Origin: Toxonevra muliebris
Lineage: Eukaryota > Arthropoda > Insecta > Diptera > Pallopteridae
Length of the DNA stretch: 64,000 nucleotides
Reading direction: 5' to 3'
NCBI GenBank assembly: GCA_963691655.1
Contig: OY829326.1
Location: 85,553,235-85,617,234, forward strand
In this document: positions 12,640 to 23,920 of the stretch, piece after piece
Position numbering within the stretch: position 1 is the stretch's first letter
Layout of the letters: each line of letters opens with the position of its first letter
Notes under the pieces: generated by a model
What the model was told of the DNA's origin: nothing
Database searches by the model: none
The model's input: only the letters and a program-made list of their open reading frames with translations
Position numbers and translations under genes: made by a program

Positions 12640-15000
12640 TTATCAAGGTCACTACTATTCCTATTCATGAAACACGCTAACGATGAAGCACTTCATGATA
12701 TGGTTGCTGACCATTTTTAAACAGAAAGCCATCGCCACAGATTGAAAGCACCGCTGACGAATGTTGACCGATCAATACTCCATTCAACCCTGCGCCGAGT
12801 GAATGAAAGATTCGAAACCGGCCTGCTATGGAAGCACAATGACATTGACATGCCTGAAAGTTACGAAATGGCGCACAAACGGCATCGAAAAGAGAATGCA
12901 ACGTGATTATGAATTTGCCACTGCTTACAAAAACATTAGTAGCTCGTACGTCGCAAAACAATACCCTCAAAAATTGCAACCAGAAGAAGCCGCCATAAGC
13001 CAATCTAAAATGTGGTGTTTGCCACACTTTGCCATTGTGAACCCGAATAAACCAGCCAAGTTACGTTTTGTTTTTGATGCTGCCGCGGCGTACCGTGATG
13101 TTTCGCTCAATTCTCATTTGCGGAAAAGACCGCAGGAATACCGGGCCCTGCCATCAGTGCTCTTTCACTTTCATGAGGGAGCCATCGCTGTATGTGGCGA
13201 CATCAAAGAAATGCTTCACTTGATTCGTCCACAAGATAAGTGCTATCAACGGTTTCTCTGGTGTGATGGTGACGCCTCGAGAGAACCCGATGCTTACGAA
13301 ATGTGAGTTATGACGTTCGGAGCAGCATGCTCGCCATATGCTACACAATATATCAAAACGCTGAATGCGTTGGAGGCCCACCCACAATCATGCCGCTAGC
13401 GCAGTAAATGCGATTTTAGAATATCATTATGTCGACGACTTTATTAATAATTTATACAATGCAGGGAAAGCTATAAACATATCGCAAGCAAGTACAAGCA
13501 ATACACATGGCAGCTGGTTTTGAACTTCAGAACTTTACTTTTAATTCGCCAGAGGTGCTCACCGCGTCCGGTGGCACAGAAACCACCATGCCAATAAATT
13601 GCAAGAGAATCTGGCTACAGAAAAAATATTGAAAATGTTTTGGCAGCCATCGATCGACAGCTTTCTACTTCGTCGACAAAAAGTTACCGCTGGAGAAAGA
13701 CGCCCAACAAAAAGAGAGCTGCTCAGCATAATAATTTCCATAATTGATCCACTTGAATTTCTCAGCCATTTCACGATTGTCGCTGAATTACTTATGCGAG
13801 AGATATAAAACGCAAATTATACTGTGATGAGCCGCTGCCTGACATTAATTCAGCCTGGATTAGATGACGTTAGCCAATGCCAATGGTGATGGACCTAAAT
13901 ATCCCAAGATTTTATTTTTGTATTGTATTACACCTCTAACTTCATGTGTTTGTTGATGCAAGCGAGCAAGCATTTACTGCCCCAGCGTTCTGGCGTTGAG
14001 GAGCTGCACTCAAAATATGCCTTGGTTATTTTAAGTCATAACTTTATCAATTTCAATCGTTTTTCATCATTCCAGAGACTAGTGAAAACCATAGTTTGGC
14101 TGAACAGATTTACTAGTCGATGCCGCAACCACTCCGGAACTGCTCAAGACTATGGTCTAACGTCATCAGGGCTCGAAGCCACTAAGAACTTTTTATATCA
14201 GAACGCCCAACAAAAAGCGTTTGCATTTGAATGTAAGCAAATTGAAAAAGGCCTCGCTGTTCCACTTAGTAGCGGGCTGCATCAATTGACGCCGTATATT
14301 GAAGGATGCATTGACGATGCCAGCTGGTTGCTCACTCGGAATGCTCTCACTAAACTAGTAGCTGCTCATCATCACTGCGCGCTGAAACATCAGAACATAG
14401 TAGCCACGATAGTCGAAATACGCAGCCATTATTGGATCCCACGTTTGCGTCAGCTTCTACGAAAGAACACCGCCAATTGTTTTGTTTGTCGATTAACTAA
14501 AGCGTCGCCAGTTACGCCACTTATGGGACCACTGCTTCGGCCCTGTCAATGTAACCATCGCCCGCCGCCAAGAAAAGCGTTGGGTGGTGCTCTTCGCTAG
14601 CACCTAGAGCTAGACTACAACCTTAGCAGACTCGTCCATTCACCCATCTTCCTATCTCTGCCGACCAAAAAGAACCACTCACACCCAACCACTTCGTCCT
14701 CAGATCAACTAACACAGCCCAAACGCAAAGCGTCAATGCTGAGCCAGAGAAAATTTGTGCCTTGGGAAAGCAGTGGTGTATTCCGCGTCAATTGGGTGAT
14801 CATTTTTAGAAAATGTGGATCGCTGAATACCTGCCAACCCAGACTCGTCATGTCAAATGGTGTCAACACTCAAAACAGGTAAAAGATTTAGTTTTCGTGT
14901 GCGATGCCGATATTCCGAAAAGACAATGGTGCTGTGGTACGGTGAAACGAGTTTACCCAGGCGCAGACGGAACAGTCAGACTAACAGACGTGTGAACAGC
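12640..15000 (+). mobile_element. BEL/Pao LTR-retrotransposon pol remnant
   Basis: Broken frames follow the order of a BEL/Pao pol. At 12803-13306 is the RT segment KMWCLPHFAIVNPNKPAKLR, then FVFDAAAAYRDVSLN, HEGAIAVCGDIKEMLHLIRP and RFLWCDGDASREPD, all typical of Pao RT. TFGAACSPYATQYIK follows in another frame near 13310. Further degraded RT and RNase H sequence runs to about 13840. At 14300-14530 the integrase zinc-binding region is clear (AHHHCALKHQN, HYWIPRLRQLLRK, CFVCRLTKASPVTPLMG). The integrase catalytic core is replaced by other sequence at about 14535-14810. The pol C-terminus reappears at 14813-14995 (EYLPTQTRHVKWCQ, RVYPGADGTVRLTDV). No LTRs or envelope-like frame were recognised. 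Confidence 0.8.
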
Positions 15001-15124
15001 TAGAGGTTAGAGGATAGTAAATCGGATTGATTCACGGTGGAAGGGAAGAAGAATTGGATAATTTGCTTTGTAATCTACTTTATTTTTATAGAAATAAACA
15101 TTTCGCATTGCGCATCACGCAACA

Positions 15125-16004
15125 GTGCGTATATATTTTGAAAATCAATGGGTTGTTGAATTCGTAGTCTCGGATCAGCGGATCACAGCAATAATTCGAT
15201 TTTGTTCTTATTCGCGACAGGCAGGATTGGGAGAATGGAGAGGTTGCCTGATCACTGCAGTGTATTTCAGGCAGAGGTCATGGCAATCAAAGAAGTCACG
15301 TACTGGCTAAGGTATTACGTGATAACCAAAAAAGATATATATATTTTTACCGATAGTCATTCAGCTATAAAATCTCTTGAATCTGTCTACCTTACTTCTA
15401 CAGTAGCTCTTAACTGTAGAGCGTTTCTTAACGAGATGTCTGATCAGTTCGATCTGCACCTAATTTGGGTGCCGGGGCACATAGGTATACCGGGGAACGA
15501 AATTGCTGACGGGTTAGCTAGAAAAAGAACACTGTTGCAAATCACTCCTAACAAGGAGCAACGTGTAAACTAAGGCTAGCTTCGAATACAATAAAACATA
15601 CTAACGAAAGGTAGTCACTGGAGACCACCTGCAAAACTACGAGACTCATTTGGCCTAAGCTGGATAGTCGCCGGACAAACGACCGGATACATCCCAATAG
15701 GCACTTTATCAGTACTGTGACTTGGATGATTACTGGGCACTGCCCCATTGGAAAACATGCAGAAAGACTGGGTCTTCCATATAGAAATCACTGCAGGAGC
15801 TGTGGCAACGAGGAAGAACAGGAAACTGTAAATCATCTTCTATGCGAATGCCCAGCTCTGGTTCACGTACGAAAGAAACATAAAAGGTTCAAATGACCTG
15901 AATTAGAGGGATAGGGACTTAGCTCATTTTACATGGTATCACAATGGGCCTTGTTGTCCTAAGGTCGCAGGCAGCCATTTTAACCTAACCTAACCTTGAC
16001 ATTT
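15125..16004 (+). mobile_element. 5'-truncated I/LOA-type LINE: RNase H, Cys-His segment and 3' tail
   Basis: Only the 3' end of a LINE is present. RNase H motifs are clear at 15250-15530: QAEVMAIKEV, IYIFTDSHSAIKSLESV and LIWVPGHIGIPGNEIADGLA. After frameshifts the C-terminal Cys-His segment appears near 15780-15860 (CRSCGNEEEQETVNHLLCEC). The 3' UTR contains ATGGTATCACAATGGGCC at about 15934 and ends AACCTAACCTAACC at about 16004. This tail matches the SINE copies at 59375 and 20789, and so identifies a LINE family that could have mobilised them. Confidence 0.82.
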
Positions 16005-16606
16005 TTATAAATTAAGTTTTTTATTCTAGATCTATTTTTTCCGAGCGAAGGACGTTTATCTGATCAGCTCATTGGCAATTGAATATAAATTTGGCGTAAA
16101 TAAAAAAATATTATTAAAATAGCTCATTTAATTACATTGCAATCCTGTATTCATTTAGACCTTTAGTCGCTTTATTTTTACATTTCAAAGTCTCAGACTC
16201 TAGACTCTCCGATTTTTGCAAAATAACGATTTTAAATTCAATTATGTACGTACCAAATGATAATATTCCTTTTCTGATAATGAAGACATGGTTTAGATCA
16301 ATGGAGCAATCTGAAAAATTAAATAAATTAGCTTGCTTTAGTGTAAATATAATTTTTGCAATATTTTACAAACATGCAGGTACATTTTTCTGCAAATAAA
16401 GTAAAGAGAGGCAAGGCAAGGTAATACACTTTGTATTACCACTTTGGTATGAAATACAGTTTCACCTTTTAAAAAAAAAAACGATTTCGTTTTACGACTT
16501 CCACCAGAAAAATTCTATCTAATTAATTTTTAGACTTACAAAAGTATAACAGATGAAAGGCAATTACAATATAAAATCAATTAATTTGCGTAATAAATTA
16601 GAACTA
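16005..16606. other. AT-rich sequence without recognised features
   Basis: No coding signal, RNA gene or repeat boundary is visible in this stretch. Confidence 0.4.
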
Positions 16607-16976
16607 GTCTCTTAATGAAAAAACAAATATCAAAAGAGAACCAAACTACTGGTGTTGGTGTTTGTTTTGTTATTTGTGTATGCAGATAATTCGTTAGATA
16701 ATTCTGAGGAATGCCGTTACTCATGTCTTCTCGCTCTCTCATTTGTTATTTACTCCCGTTTAAGCAATTATTTTTACAACGATAAATGCAATGCTTTGTT
16801 CAATGAGTGAATTTTAAAGAACTTCCGACGCTAATATTTTAGAATTGGCTAAACCGATTTTAAATCTGTTTTTGGCTAAACTACTCGTCAAGCTCTTTAA
16901 ATTTATATATATAATATGATATTGTAGCATTTCTGGATTTCTGCAATAAAATTATAGTTACACTAATAACTGTATA
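16607..16976 (+). repeat. Dispersed non-coding repeat, copy 1
   Basis: The sequence recurs in inverse orientation at 39363-39712, and its last 140 bp recur at 29752-29893. Shared landmarks are TGTTTGTTTTGTTATTTGTG, a segment with CTCCCGTTTAAGCAAT, AACCGATTTTAAATCTG, and the end TACACTAATAA-TGTATA. No open frame or terminal inverted repeat is obvious, so the class is unknown. The 1.8 kb element at 16977-18811 has inserted at the TA at its 3' end: joining the flanks gives TGTATAGATA, exactly as in the uninterrupted copy at 39363. Confidence 0.65.
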
Positions 16977-17132
16977 AGGTAAGTGCAGTTAATTCCGTGC
17001 TAATGGGTATTTCCGTGCTATGTTACTAAACGAAGGAAAATAAGAAATTTCGTATATTTTCCCAAAATATTTTTATTGACGCTACTTAAATCCCGTTAGT
17101 TTTTTAAAAGTCTGCATTAGTTCATCAGTTTA

Positions 17133-17194
17133 CTATGTGGTACCACAATGGGCCGTTTAGGCCTAAGTGTGTCTCTCGACAGCCACTCCAACCC
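17133..17194 (+). mobile_element. 62-bp LINE/SINE tail insertion with 12-bp target duplication
   Basis: Only the 3' tail is present, from CTATGTGGTACCACAATGGG to CCACTCCAACCC. It is flanked by perfect 12-bp repeats TTCATCAGTTTA at 17121-17132 and 17195-17206. This is the signature of target-primed reverse transcription that stopped very early. It defines where the tail ends and shows that the tail alone is the priming 3' terminus. Confidence 0.85.
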
Positions 17195-18607
17195 TTCATC
17201 AGTTTATCAAAAATCATTATAAAGTGCGCACATTTTATTGTTTCGCGTAGTGAAGCATCATAATTTGGATAAGACTATTGAGAGCTATTTATAAGTATAA
17301 ACCCATTTTTAATTTACTAGTTCGACCAGATTTGAATCTAATTGCGTGCGTAGCACGGAATTAGTAAATATATATTGCATTTTTATTTGTTATTTTCTTA
17401 CTAATTTTGTTGGAAAGTTGCAAAAATCTTTATTCAGGTAAATAATATGAACCATAAATACACTTGGGATCTAATTCCGTCATATCATATTAACAACCAT
17501 AGCGTTATTTTTTAATTGTAAAGTTGACAAATATAGTAAAAATTAGATAAAATATTATAGAATGTCTCCTTTCTAAATCACTTATATTTTGGAATTTTAC
17601 TAAATTTACGGATATATAACTTAAACATTTGAAATAAAATGAATAAGTAAACGCATTTTCATTTAAATTTATATTTCTAATTGACTCTAGCAACAGAATC
17701 ACATAGCACGGAAATAGATTCACAATATATCCCAACTTTGATAATTCCGTGCTTCGGCTGATGAAGAAAGTGTAGTTGTAAAATGGGTTTATCATTTGGC
17801 CGAGATAGGCTTCCCAATTAATAAAACCTAGTAGGTTGTGTTGCTTACTTAATGAAGGAGCTCAGAAAAATCTGATTGTTTTTTGTTGGCATAGTTTAAT
17901 TGAGTTAGTTTTGCATTAATTTACGTATCAATGCATAACAACAAACGAACGCAATGAAAAATGAGTTCTTTTTTCTAGGCGTAAATTCATCGCGTTGAAA
18001 CAATTCTAGTCATTTTTTTGCGTGTCTCAGATTTTTCCGTTCGCGAACGAAGAACGTATTCATTTTTAGTCACTCACGAATGTAAAGTATTGTTGTTCAC
18101 CGACCTGTGTGTGGTTTGTGTATGTTCGATCGAACCATACGTGAACTACCGATGTATGCGAACGAAACCAAATATTAAAACGATACACATACACGATCGT
18201 GTATGACACCGAACAAAATTTGGATACACACAAAATTGATATGAAAATAAAAATATGTGTTAGTTATTTTTCAACAATACATTGTGTGTATGGTGTGTGT
18301 ACTTTCTGAACCCTGATTTATATATGGCAAAATTTTTAATATACCTTTTAAAAAGTTGAAACGCTAGGAGCCACCTAATTTTCCTATATTTTTTATTGTT
18401 ATGTTTTTTCAGTTTTTTGAGTAAAACAATGTATAAATTTTCATTAATCTGTTTTATTTTTTACAAGAAAACGCTTAGGAATCACTAAAATTCCTTCATT
18501 AAACTTAGAACGGAATTATATTCGCATTAGCACGGAATTAGTTTAGGAATTAAATGTTGTGGAGAATTGGAAATAAATTATTCAAATTCTAAAAATACTT
18601 AATTATT

Positions 18608-18741
18608 TTAACTTATATCTAAAAAAAAAGAAAGTCAAACAATACATGAAACCTGAAATTTTTAACTTGGTACCTTAACTTATATCTAAAAAAAAAGAAA
18701 GTCAAACAATACATGAAACCTGAAATTTTTAACTTGGTACC
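18608..18741. repeat. Perfect 67-bp tandem duplication
   Basis: Two head-to-tail copies, 18608-18674 and 18675-18741, start TTAACTTATATCT and end AACTTGGTACC. They appear identical. The unit lies inside the 1.8 kb element and has no coding content. Identity of the two units implies a recent duplication or an assembly artefact. Confidence 0.85.
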
Positions 18742-18813
18742 GTTGACATTATCACAATTTCTTTTTAGAGACCAAAACGCCTTAGTGGCACGGAATTAGC
18801 TGCATTTACTTTA

Positions 18814-20788
18814 GATATAAGTTAATATATATGTATATGGGGGTCCAGAACCAAAAACTGAAAAGTCCACTTATTAAATGCTTATAATACTGGTTTAATT
18901 TTATGTAAAGACCAATTAAGAACGATTACAAACAATAACAAGTCCTTTTTTTTATATTGTTCTGGTCATTCAAGCGAACGGAATAAAAACGGTTCAAACA
19001 TCGAGAAAACGAATTCACTTCTGCGCAAAACTTTATACAACACAATAACTTGCAGGCAAAAAGGGAAACAAAATACACAAAAAATTAACTCCTTGTTTAA
19101 TGATCACTCTTACATTTTGATACATGGTACATGACCGTTGGACACGTTAAAAAAAAAAAATTTTAAATTGCAAAAGAAAATTTAAAAGTGACTAATTTTA
19201 AATCACTAAATGTAACATAGAAATTAATTTAAACATTGGAGTTTGGATTCATTTTCTAGATTTCAGTTTATTTCTGTTGAAAAACCCGTTGATTTCACCT
19301 CATCCCAAAATAAATATATTAAAGGAATAATAATGAAAAACAAAATAATATTCGCTACTTACAGAAGTTATAATTCTAAAAAAGCTATCTATTAAAATAA
19401 AATTTTTGATGATAACAATCTGAGTAATTTTAATAATTACAAGTAGGTACTCATAATTTTTTGTTACTCATTTAAGGTCAGAATGTATAAGATTTCCCTC
19501 TGTTAAGGGAAGTTTTAACCCTGAATCCCCCTTTTGCATCCGCCTTTACTTACAGTGACTAAAAAAATTGATCACTGAAAGGAACCTATTTAAAACAAAT
19601 AGATAAAAATGGCGTCAAATCAAAAAGTAAGAACGCAGTAAAGTTTTTACTCGTCTAGACGAGCACAAAAGAAACCAATTTTCGAAATTAAATCATATCT
19701 AAATGCCCTGCATGGTTCTTGATCAGTTTTGTGAATCATTGTGGTTATGTTATGCTCAATATTTCTTAATTTTACAAATTCGGGGCGAAATTGACCAGTT
19801 TAGGTTAATTTTTCGGGTTTACTATGTTCAGCAAAATTGTAGCCAGGTAAAAGAGGAACATTTTCATTGGTTTCACTTAACCGAATTTCCTCATGGTGTA
19901 AAAAAAATGATACAAAACCTGCGGTGTCATGCGTTTAGTGTCAAATACCTCACCCTGTATTAACTTTTTGCTGCTACAATGCTATGCTATATTGTAGCCC
20001 AATTTTAGATAAACAGCTTTGCTAAAAAACCCCAACACGAAATTCCTTGTGGTTAATGGGTTAAGCGAATTAAACTATATGACCTCTATTGCAGACTTTG
20101 ACTTTGAAAAAATCGCTTATTTGACCTAAAGTAGCAAAACGCCTTGGCAGTATTATTAAGTAGGCCTAGTGCTATTGTAAACCGTTGAGTGATTTGGATT
20201 CATATTTTTAGTGTCTTACAGAGTTATTAATAGTCAGCAAGGCCCCCATATTCGTGGCTATTATCTTCAATAATTTTTATAATTCTGTAAAAGTACAAAA
20301 GTTTTTTTTATAAAGATAATGGGTTAATACATTACAAAAATGTGTTTATCGAAAGATTTTGCTGAACACATAAACATTCTCAGATGCAACGATAACCAAG
20401 ATATCGTATGTATTATTATGCTATCACGTTCAGGAATGGGCAATCTTTAGGACCGCATAAAAAAAATTTACGTTTAGGCCAAAAACGGACTTTTCCACAG
20501 TAGTTAGTAAGCCTTTCGCTATGCAACAAGTATACTCTGACTCCGATCACAACTTGTCGCCCTTAATTTGTCGCACAGTGTTTATAATCAATTTTCAGGA
20601 TTTTTTATAGAGTCTGTATCTTTTCAGCGTCATAACTATTCTTTTCCTGTATAATTTTAGTTTTAAAAATTATTTTTATACTATGATAATGAAAAAATAA
20701 TAATTGACTGATTGGAAGACATCAGAAAACAAAAGTCGATTTTCTGGTCTAAATATCAAACTTTCACCCAGCCATGTCAGATTTTCAT
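18814..20788. other. AT-rich sequence without recognised features
   Basis: No gene, RNA or bounded repeat could be supported here. The short open frames, including one of 86 codons at 19703-19963, carry no motif I know and have AT-driven composition. Confidence 0.4.
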
Positions 20789-20837
20789 CCATTGGGCATA
20801 AGTATAGTGGGTAGTACACTAGACTTTCATCCGGGAG

Positions 20838-21603
20838 TAGTGTTAGTTCGAGTAACTACGAGTAAATACTCGATACTTCTTTCGAGTACTGAGTACTATT
20901 TGTACTCGATGCTTTTATGCAAGTACTCAAGTGGATATCGAGTACATTGTACCAAAATTTACTCGCTGTTTGCTTCGAGAACATTGTTTAAGAAAATGTT
21001 CCATTGTCTGCTTTTAAACGAGGTAACTTTTTTCAGGAAACTGTCAAAAGTAATGCCACCCCCTCTTTCCCACACTTTTCCCACATATTTTGGCAGGTTC
21101 CAGTTTGCGGTATTACTTCAGTTTGCCCGTTTGATCACTATATACCACTCTATATAATTTCTGCAAGACTCATAAAAAATTTGGAGCTAAGTAGGTAAAA
21201 AAAATCACAACGGATGGTGGGAAGAGTAAGTGTCGATATTGCATTTTTTGGAGAGGTAGTTCATTAAAAACTTTAAACGCGATTTTCTCAAAAATTTTTT
21301 GACTTTGTCTTGCAGAAAATGCGAGCGAGAAGTCTACCTTTATTTGTGGCTTGGATCACGCCTCGCAGTGCCTTGTCTCACAGTGTTATATGTACCCTAT
21401 GTATGAATACGCTCTGTATTATTCACATAATAAATGGACTATTTTTTTTTTTAAATTTATTTTTCTTATTCGAATGAGTACGATACGAGTAAGTATCGAG
21501 TATTTGTCTCCGATATTTAGCATCGATACTTCTCACCGATACTTACTCGTATCGTATTAATGAGTATTGGTACCGAGTACATGTCGGTATCGGAACAACA
21601 CTA
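20838..21603. mobile_element. hAT-like non-autonomous element with 8-bp target duplication
   Basis: The element begins TAGTGTTAGTTCGAGTAACT and ends GGTATCGGAACAACACTA, so its termini are inverted copies of TAGTGTT-GTTC. It is flanked by perfect 8-bp repeats TCCGGGAG (20830-20837 and 21604-21611). Removing it restores the SINE as seen at 59375. An 8-bp duplication and TAGTG-type ends are characteristic of the hAT superfamily. Subterminal regions are rich in CGAGTA/TACTCG words in both orientations. No transposase is recognisable, so it would have depended on a related active element. Confidence 0.82.
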
Positions 21604-21729
21604 TCCGGGAGGTTCGGGTTCGATTCCCGTCTTCGTCTGGTGGTTAATTCTTATAGCCTTCTTATATTCACTATCTATATGAAGTGTATGGGAATTATAA
21701 GAAAGCGATAAAAAATTGCCACACCGCCG

Positions 21730-22519
21730 CACAGTGGTTTAGAATTTTAGAAATTAGAAATTTTTTTCTTAATTTTTATTCATAAATATTTCATTGTTAT
21801 ATTAAAATAATTGTGGGTAAGCTGTCGATGTTAATGAATGCTTAACAAAAACTGCTAGCATGCATTTTGAAGCTTTTTTTGTTTAACTATAGTTATAATC
21901 TTAAAACTATGTTTTTTATGTGGGTGTGTTATATATGAAGAATGATAAATAAAAAGAAACGAAAAAAAAACTTTTTTTTTGGAAAAAAAAAATTTACTTT
22001 TAGAAACTAAAATTTCATGATAATTCCTTGGTGGACTAGATCTATCTTGCGAAGGTGTGCGAAATATTCTAATATATACACATTTAAATATAATTTCTTA
22101 GCTAAATAACAAAAAATAAAAAATTGGTTGCGGATAGCTGCGGATCCCATTTTTATTAACAAAATACTAAATGCATATCGGGGAAAAACTGTATGAAAAT
22201 GTGATAATTTGTGGTATCAGTGTACTTTTAAGAGATTGAAATTTTTTTGTCAAAAACATATAAATATGAATTAAAATGAAATGTTGAAACAGTCAAAACT
22301 ATTTTTTTATGATATTTATCTCAGTGTCTTGACTGTAACGGATTTTAGAGGTATTTCAGTTTTACTGTTTTATGGGAGGAGGGCGTGGCAGTTGACCGAT
22401 CGTCCCATTTTCATAATTTTTCTTTTCCACGACCTAAGAGTGACTCATGTAAGAAATAGCTATGTTGAGATGGTTGCTTATATTTTTTTCCGCACTTTGT
22501 ATGGAGTCAAACCACTGTG
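21730..22519. mobile_element. Transib-like non-autonomous element with RSS-like CACAGTG ends
   Basis: The element starts CACAGTGGTTTAGAATTTTA and ends GGAGTCAAACCACTGTG, a perfect 11-bp terminal inverted repeat (CACAGTGGTTT). It is flanked by 5-bp repeats CGCCG (21725-21729 and 22520-22524). Removing it restores CACACCGCCGTTCGG exactly as in the intact SINE at 59375. Five-base GC-rich duplications of the form CGNCG and CACWRTG-type ends are known features of Transib transposons, the relatives of RAG1. The end heptamer equals the V(D)J recombination-signal heptamer. I see no convincing nonamer and no transposase frame in its 790 bp. Confidence 0.72.
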
Positions 22520-22612
22520 CGCCGTTCGGAATCGGCGTTAAACTGTAGGTCCCACTATGTGGTATCACAATGGACCGTTCAGGCCTAAGTGTGTCTCTCG
22601 AAAGCCACTCCT

Positions 22613-23920
22613 ACCAGCCAATCATCATAAAAACGTGTGCCAAATATCTAATCGTGTACACCGATTTTCAACTAAATGTTTCGAGACAGTCGGTTTTAAA
22701 GTTTTGGAAAGGCTCCGAATGGAGCACAGGTGAGTCACGCTCACAGGCTCTCATGATGTCATTTTTGAGAATGTACACTAGTGTGTAGCATTTTTTGAAA
22801 AAGCATTGGCTATGGTCATATCCTTTGCAGAATTTTCCCGTGATCACGAATTAATTAAAAAAAACGGGATTTAAATGACGGTAACCACTGCCAGTATGAC
22901 AAAAAAGAAAATGGCAAGCGTGAATGAAATTATATTTGTATGCAATTTACAAATCTATTGCAACAACGATTGAAAAAAATTTGGCAAAATCCAAAAACTT
23001 CACAATGAGTACAAGAAGGCAATTTAATTTTGTTGATATAAGAGAAAAATTTAACCCGGCGTCAATGAACATGAGTGTATTACACCCGAGCTGTTCAGTG
23101 ATTTTAGGTTAATTTTCACAATTTTCAAAGTTTGAATGCGTATTGCGAGAGAACCACTTCACCAATTTAGATTAAATATGGTTTATCTGTGCTACGTTAA
23201 TAACTGTTGTAGTTTTGTTGTATTTTTTGCAGCAACACATTTAATTTATATTAGAGATGCATTTCGATATTTTGTGATGCAGCGGTTCGTAAAATTGCAT
23301 CAATACGCGGCTCTGTTGTTCTGTGATCGGAGATAAAACGGTGATTTTTTTTTAAATTTACGCATTTTTTGTGGTTACGAATGTTTGATTCAATGACATC
23401 ATATTTGATTTTTTTAACTATTTTTAAGCGATCGTCATATATCGCCATTTTTTGGTAAAGTTTCATATTTGCGAAATTTTTCTCCATTATTTTGTTTATT
23501 TTGTTTTTTTTTATTTCTTTAATATCACGAATACAACACGACTTCAACGCATCGTACCAAAAACAAAACAAAATAAACTAAAACAACTAGAACTTAAATT
23601 TGTCTATAGAGCTCAATAATTTCTGGCAAACACAAGATTCAATGTTCACAGCATAAAAGTATCTACGAAAAACTTCAATTGTTTCTGCCATTCTTAAACT
23701 TGAAAGGATCATCGATAAATGAAAACATCACCGTTATTGAATCGATTCGAACAATACTGAAGTCTTTGCGCCGTAAATAATTTTCGTTCTTTTTCACAAT
23801 ACAACAATGTGTTAATAGATAAGCATACATCGTTCTTATTTGAAAACCTCAAACAACATATCGTCACCGATTACACAGTGTTACAAAATTTAGTGAAGTA
23901 GATATACTTGGAAAGTCATA
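22613..23920. other. AT-rich sequence without recognised features
   Basis: No coding or RNA gene is supported. The longest open frame (23251-23571, minus) is lysine- and isoleucine-rich and looks like AT-driven noise. Confidence 0.4.

Larger units (their letters stand above)
16977..18811. mobile_element. 1.8 kb TA-flanked DNA transposon without transposase (Tc1/mariner-like)
   Basis: The left end AGGTAAGTGCAGTTAATTCC and the right end, read on the opposite strand as AAGTAAATGCAGCTAATTCC, match at most positions and both continue into GTGC. TA dinucleotides flank both ends (16975-16976 and 18812-18813). Copy 3 of the host repeat supplies the empty site, confirming one TA was duplicated. The core motif ATTCCGTGC, or its inverse, appears about seven times (near 16992, 17010, 17353, 17706, 17744, 18530 and 18788). 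No transposase is recognisable. The TA duplication points to the Tc1/mariner/pogo group. The element carries the later insertions and duplications listed separately at 17133 and 18608. Confidence 0.7.
20789..22612 (+). mobile_element. tRNA-derived SINE split by two DNA transposons
   Basis: Three separated blocks together match the intact SINE at 59375-59709. Block one, 20789-20837, is the tRNA-like head up to ACTTTCATCCGGGAG. Block two, 21604-21729, carries the B box (GGTTCGGGTTCGATTCCCGT) and the body to CACACCGCCG. Block three, 22520-22612, holds TTCGGAATCGGCGTT and the tail TATGTGGTATCACAATGGAC ... GCCACTCCTACC. Between blocks one and two lies a hAT-like element, and between two and three a Transib-like element, each with its own target duplication. 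The left boundary is approximate, because the head is diverged and a clean flanking duplication was not found. Confidence 0.85.

Noticed and set aside
12640..15000. Endogenous retrovirus with envelope
   Set aside because: Pol is of BEL/Pao type. No envelope-like frame or LTR pair was found, and the region after integrase leads into a LINE.
21730..21770. A genuine V(D)J recombination signal
   Set aside because: Only the heptamer matches. No nonamer stands at a 12- or 23-bp distance, and insects lack V(D)J recombination. A transposon end explains it.
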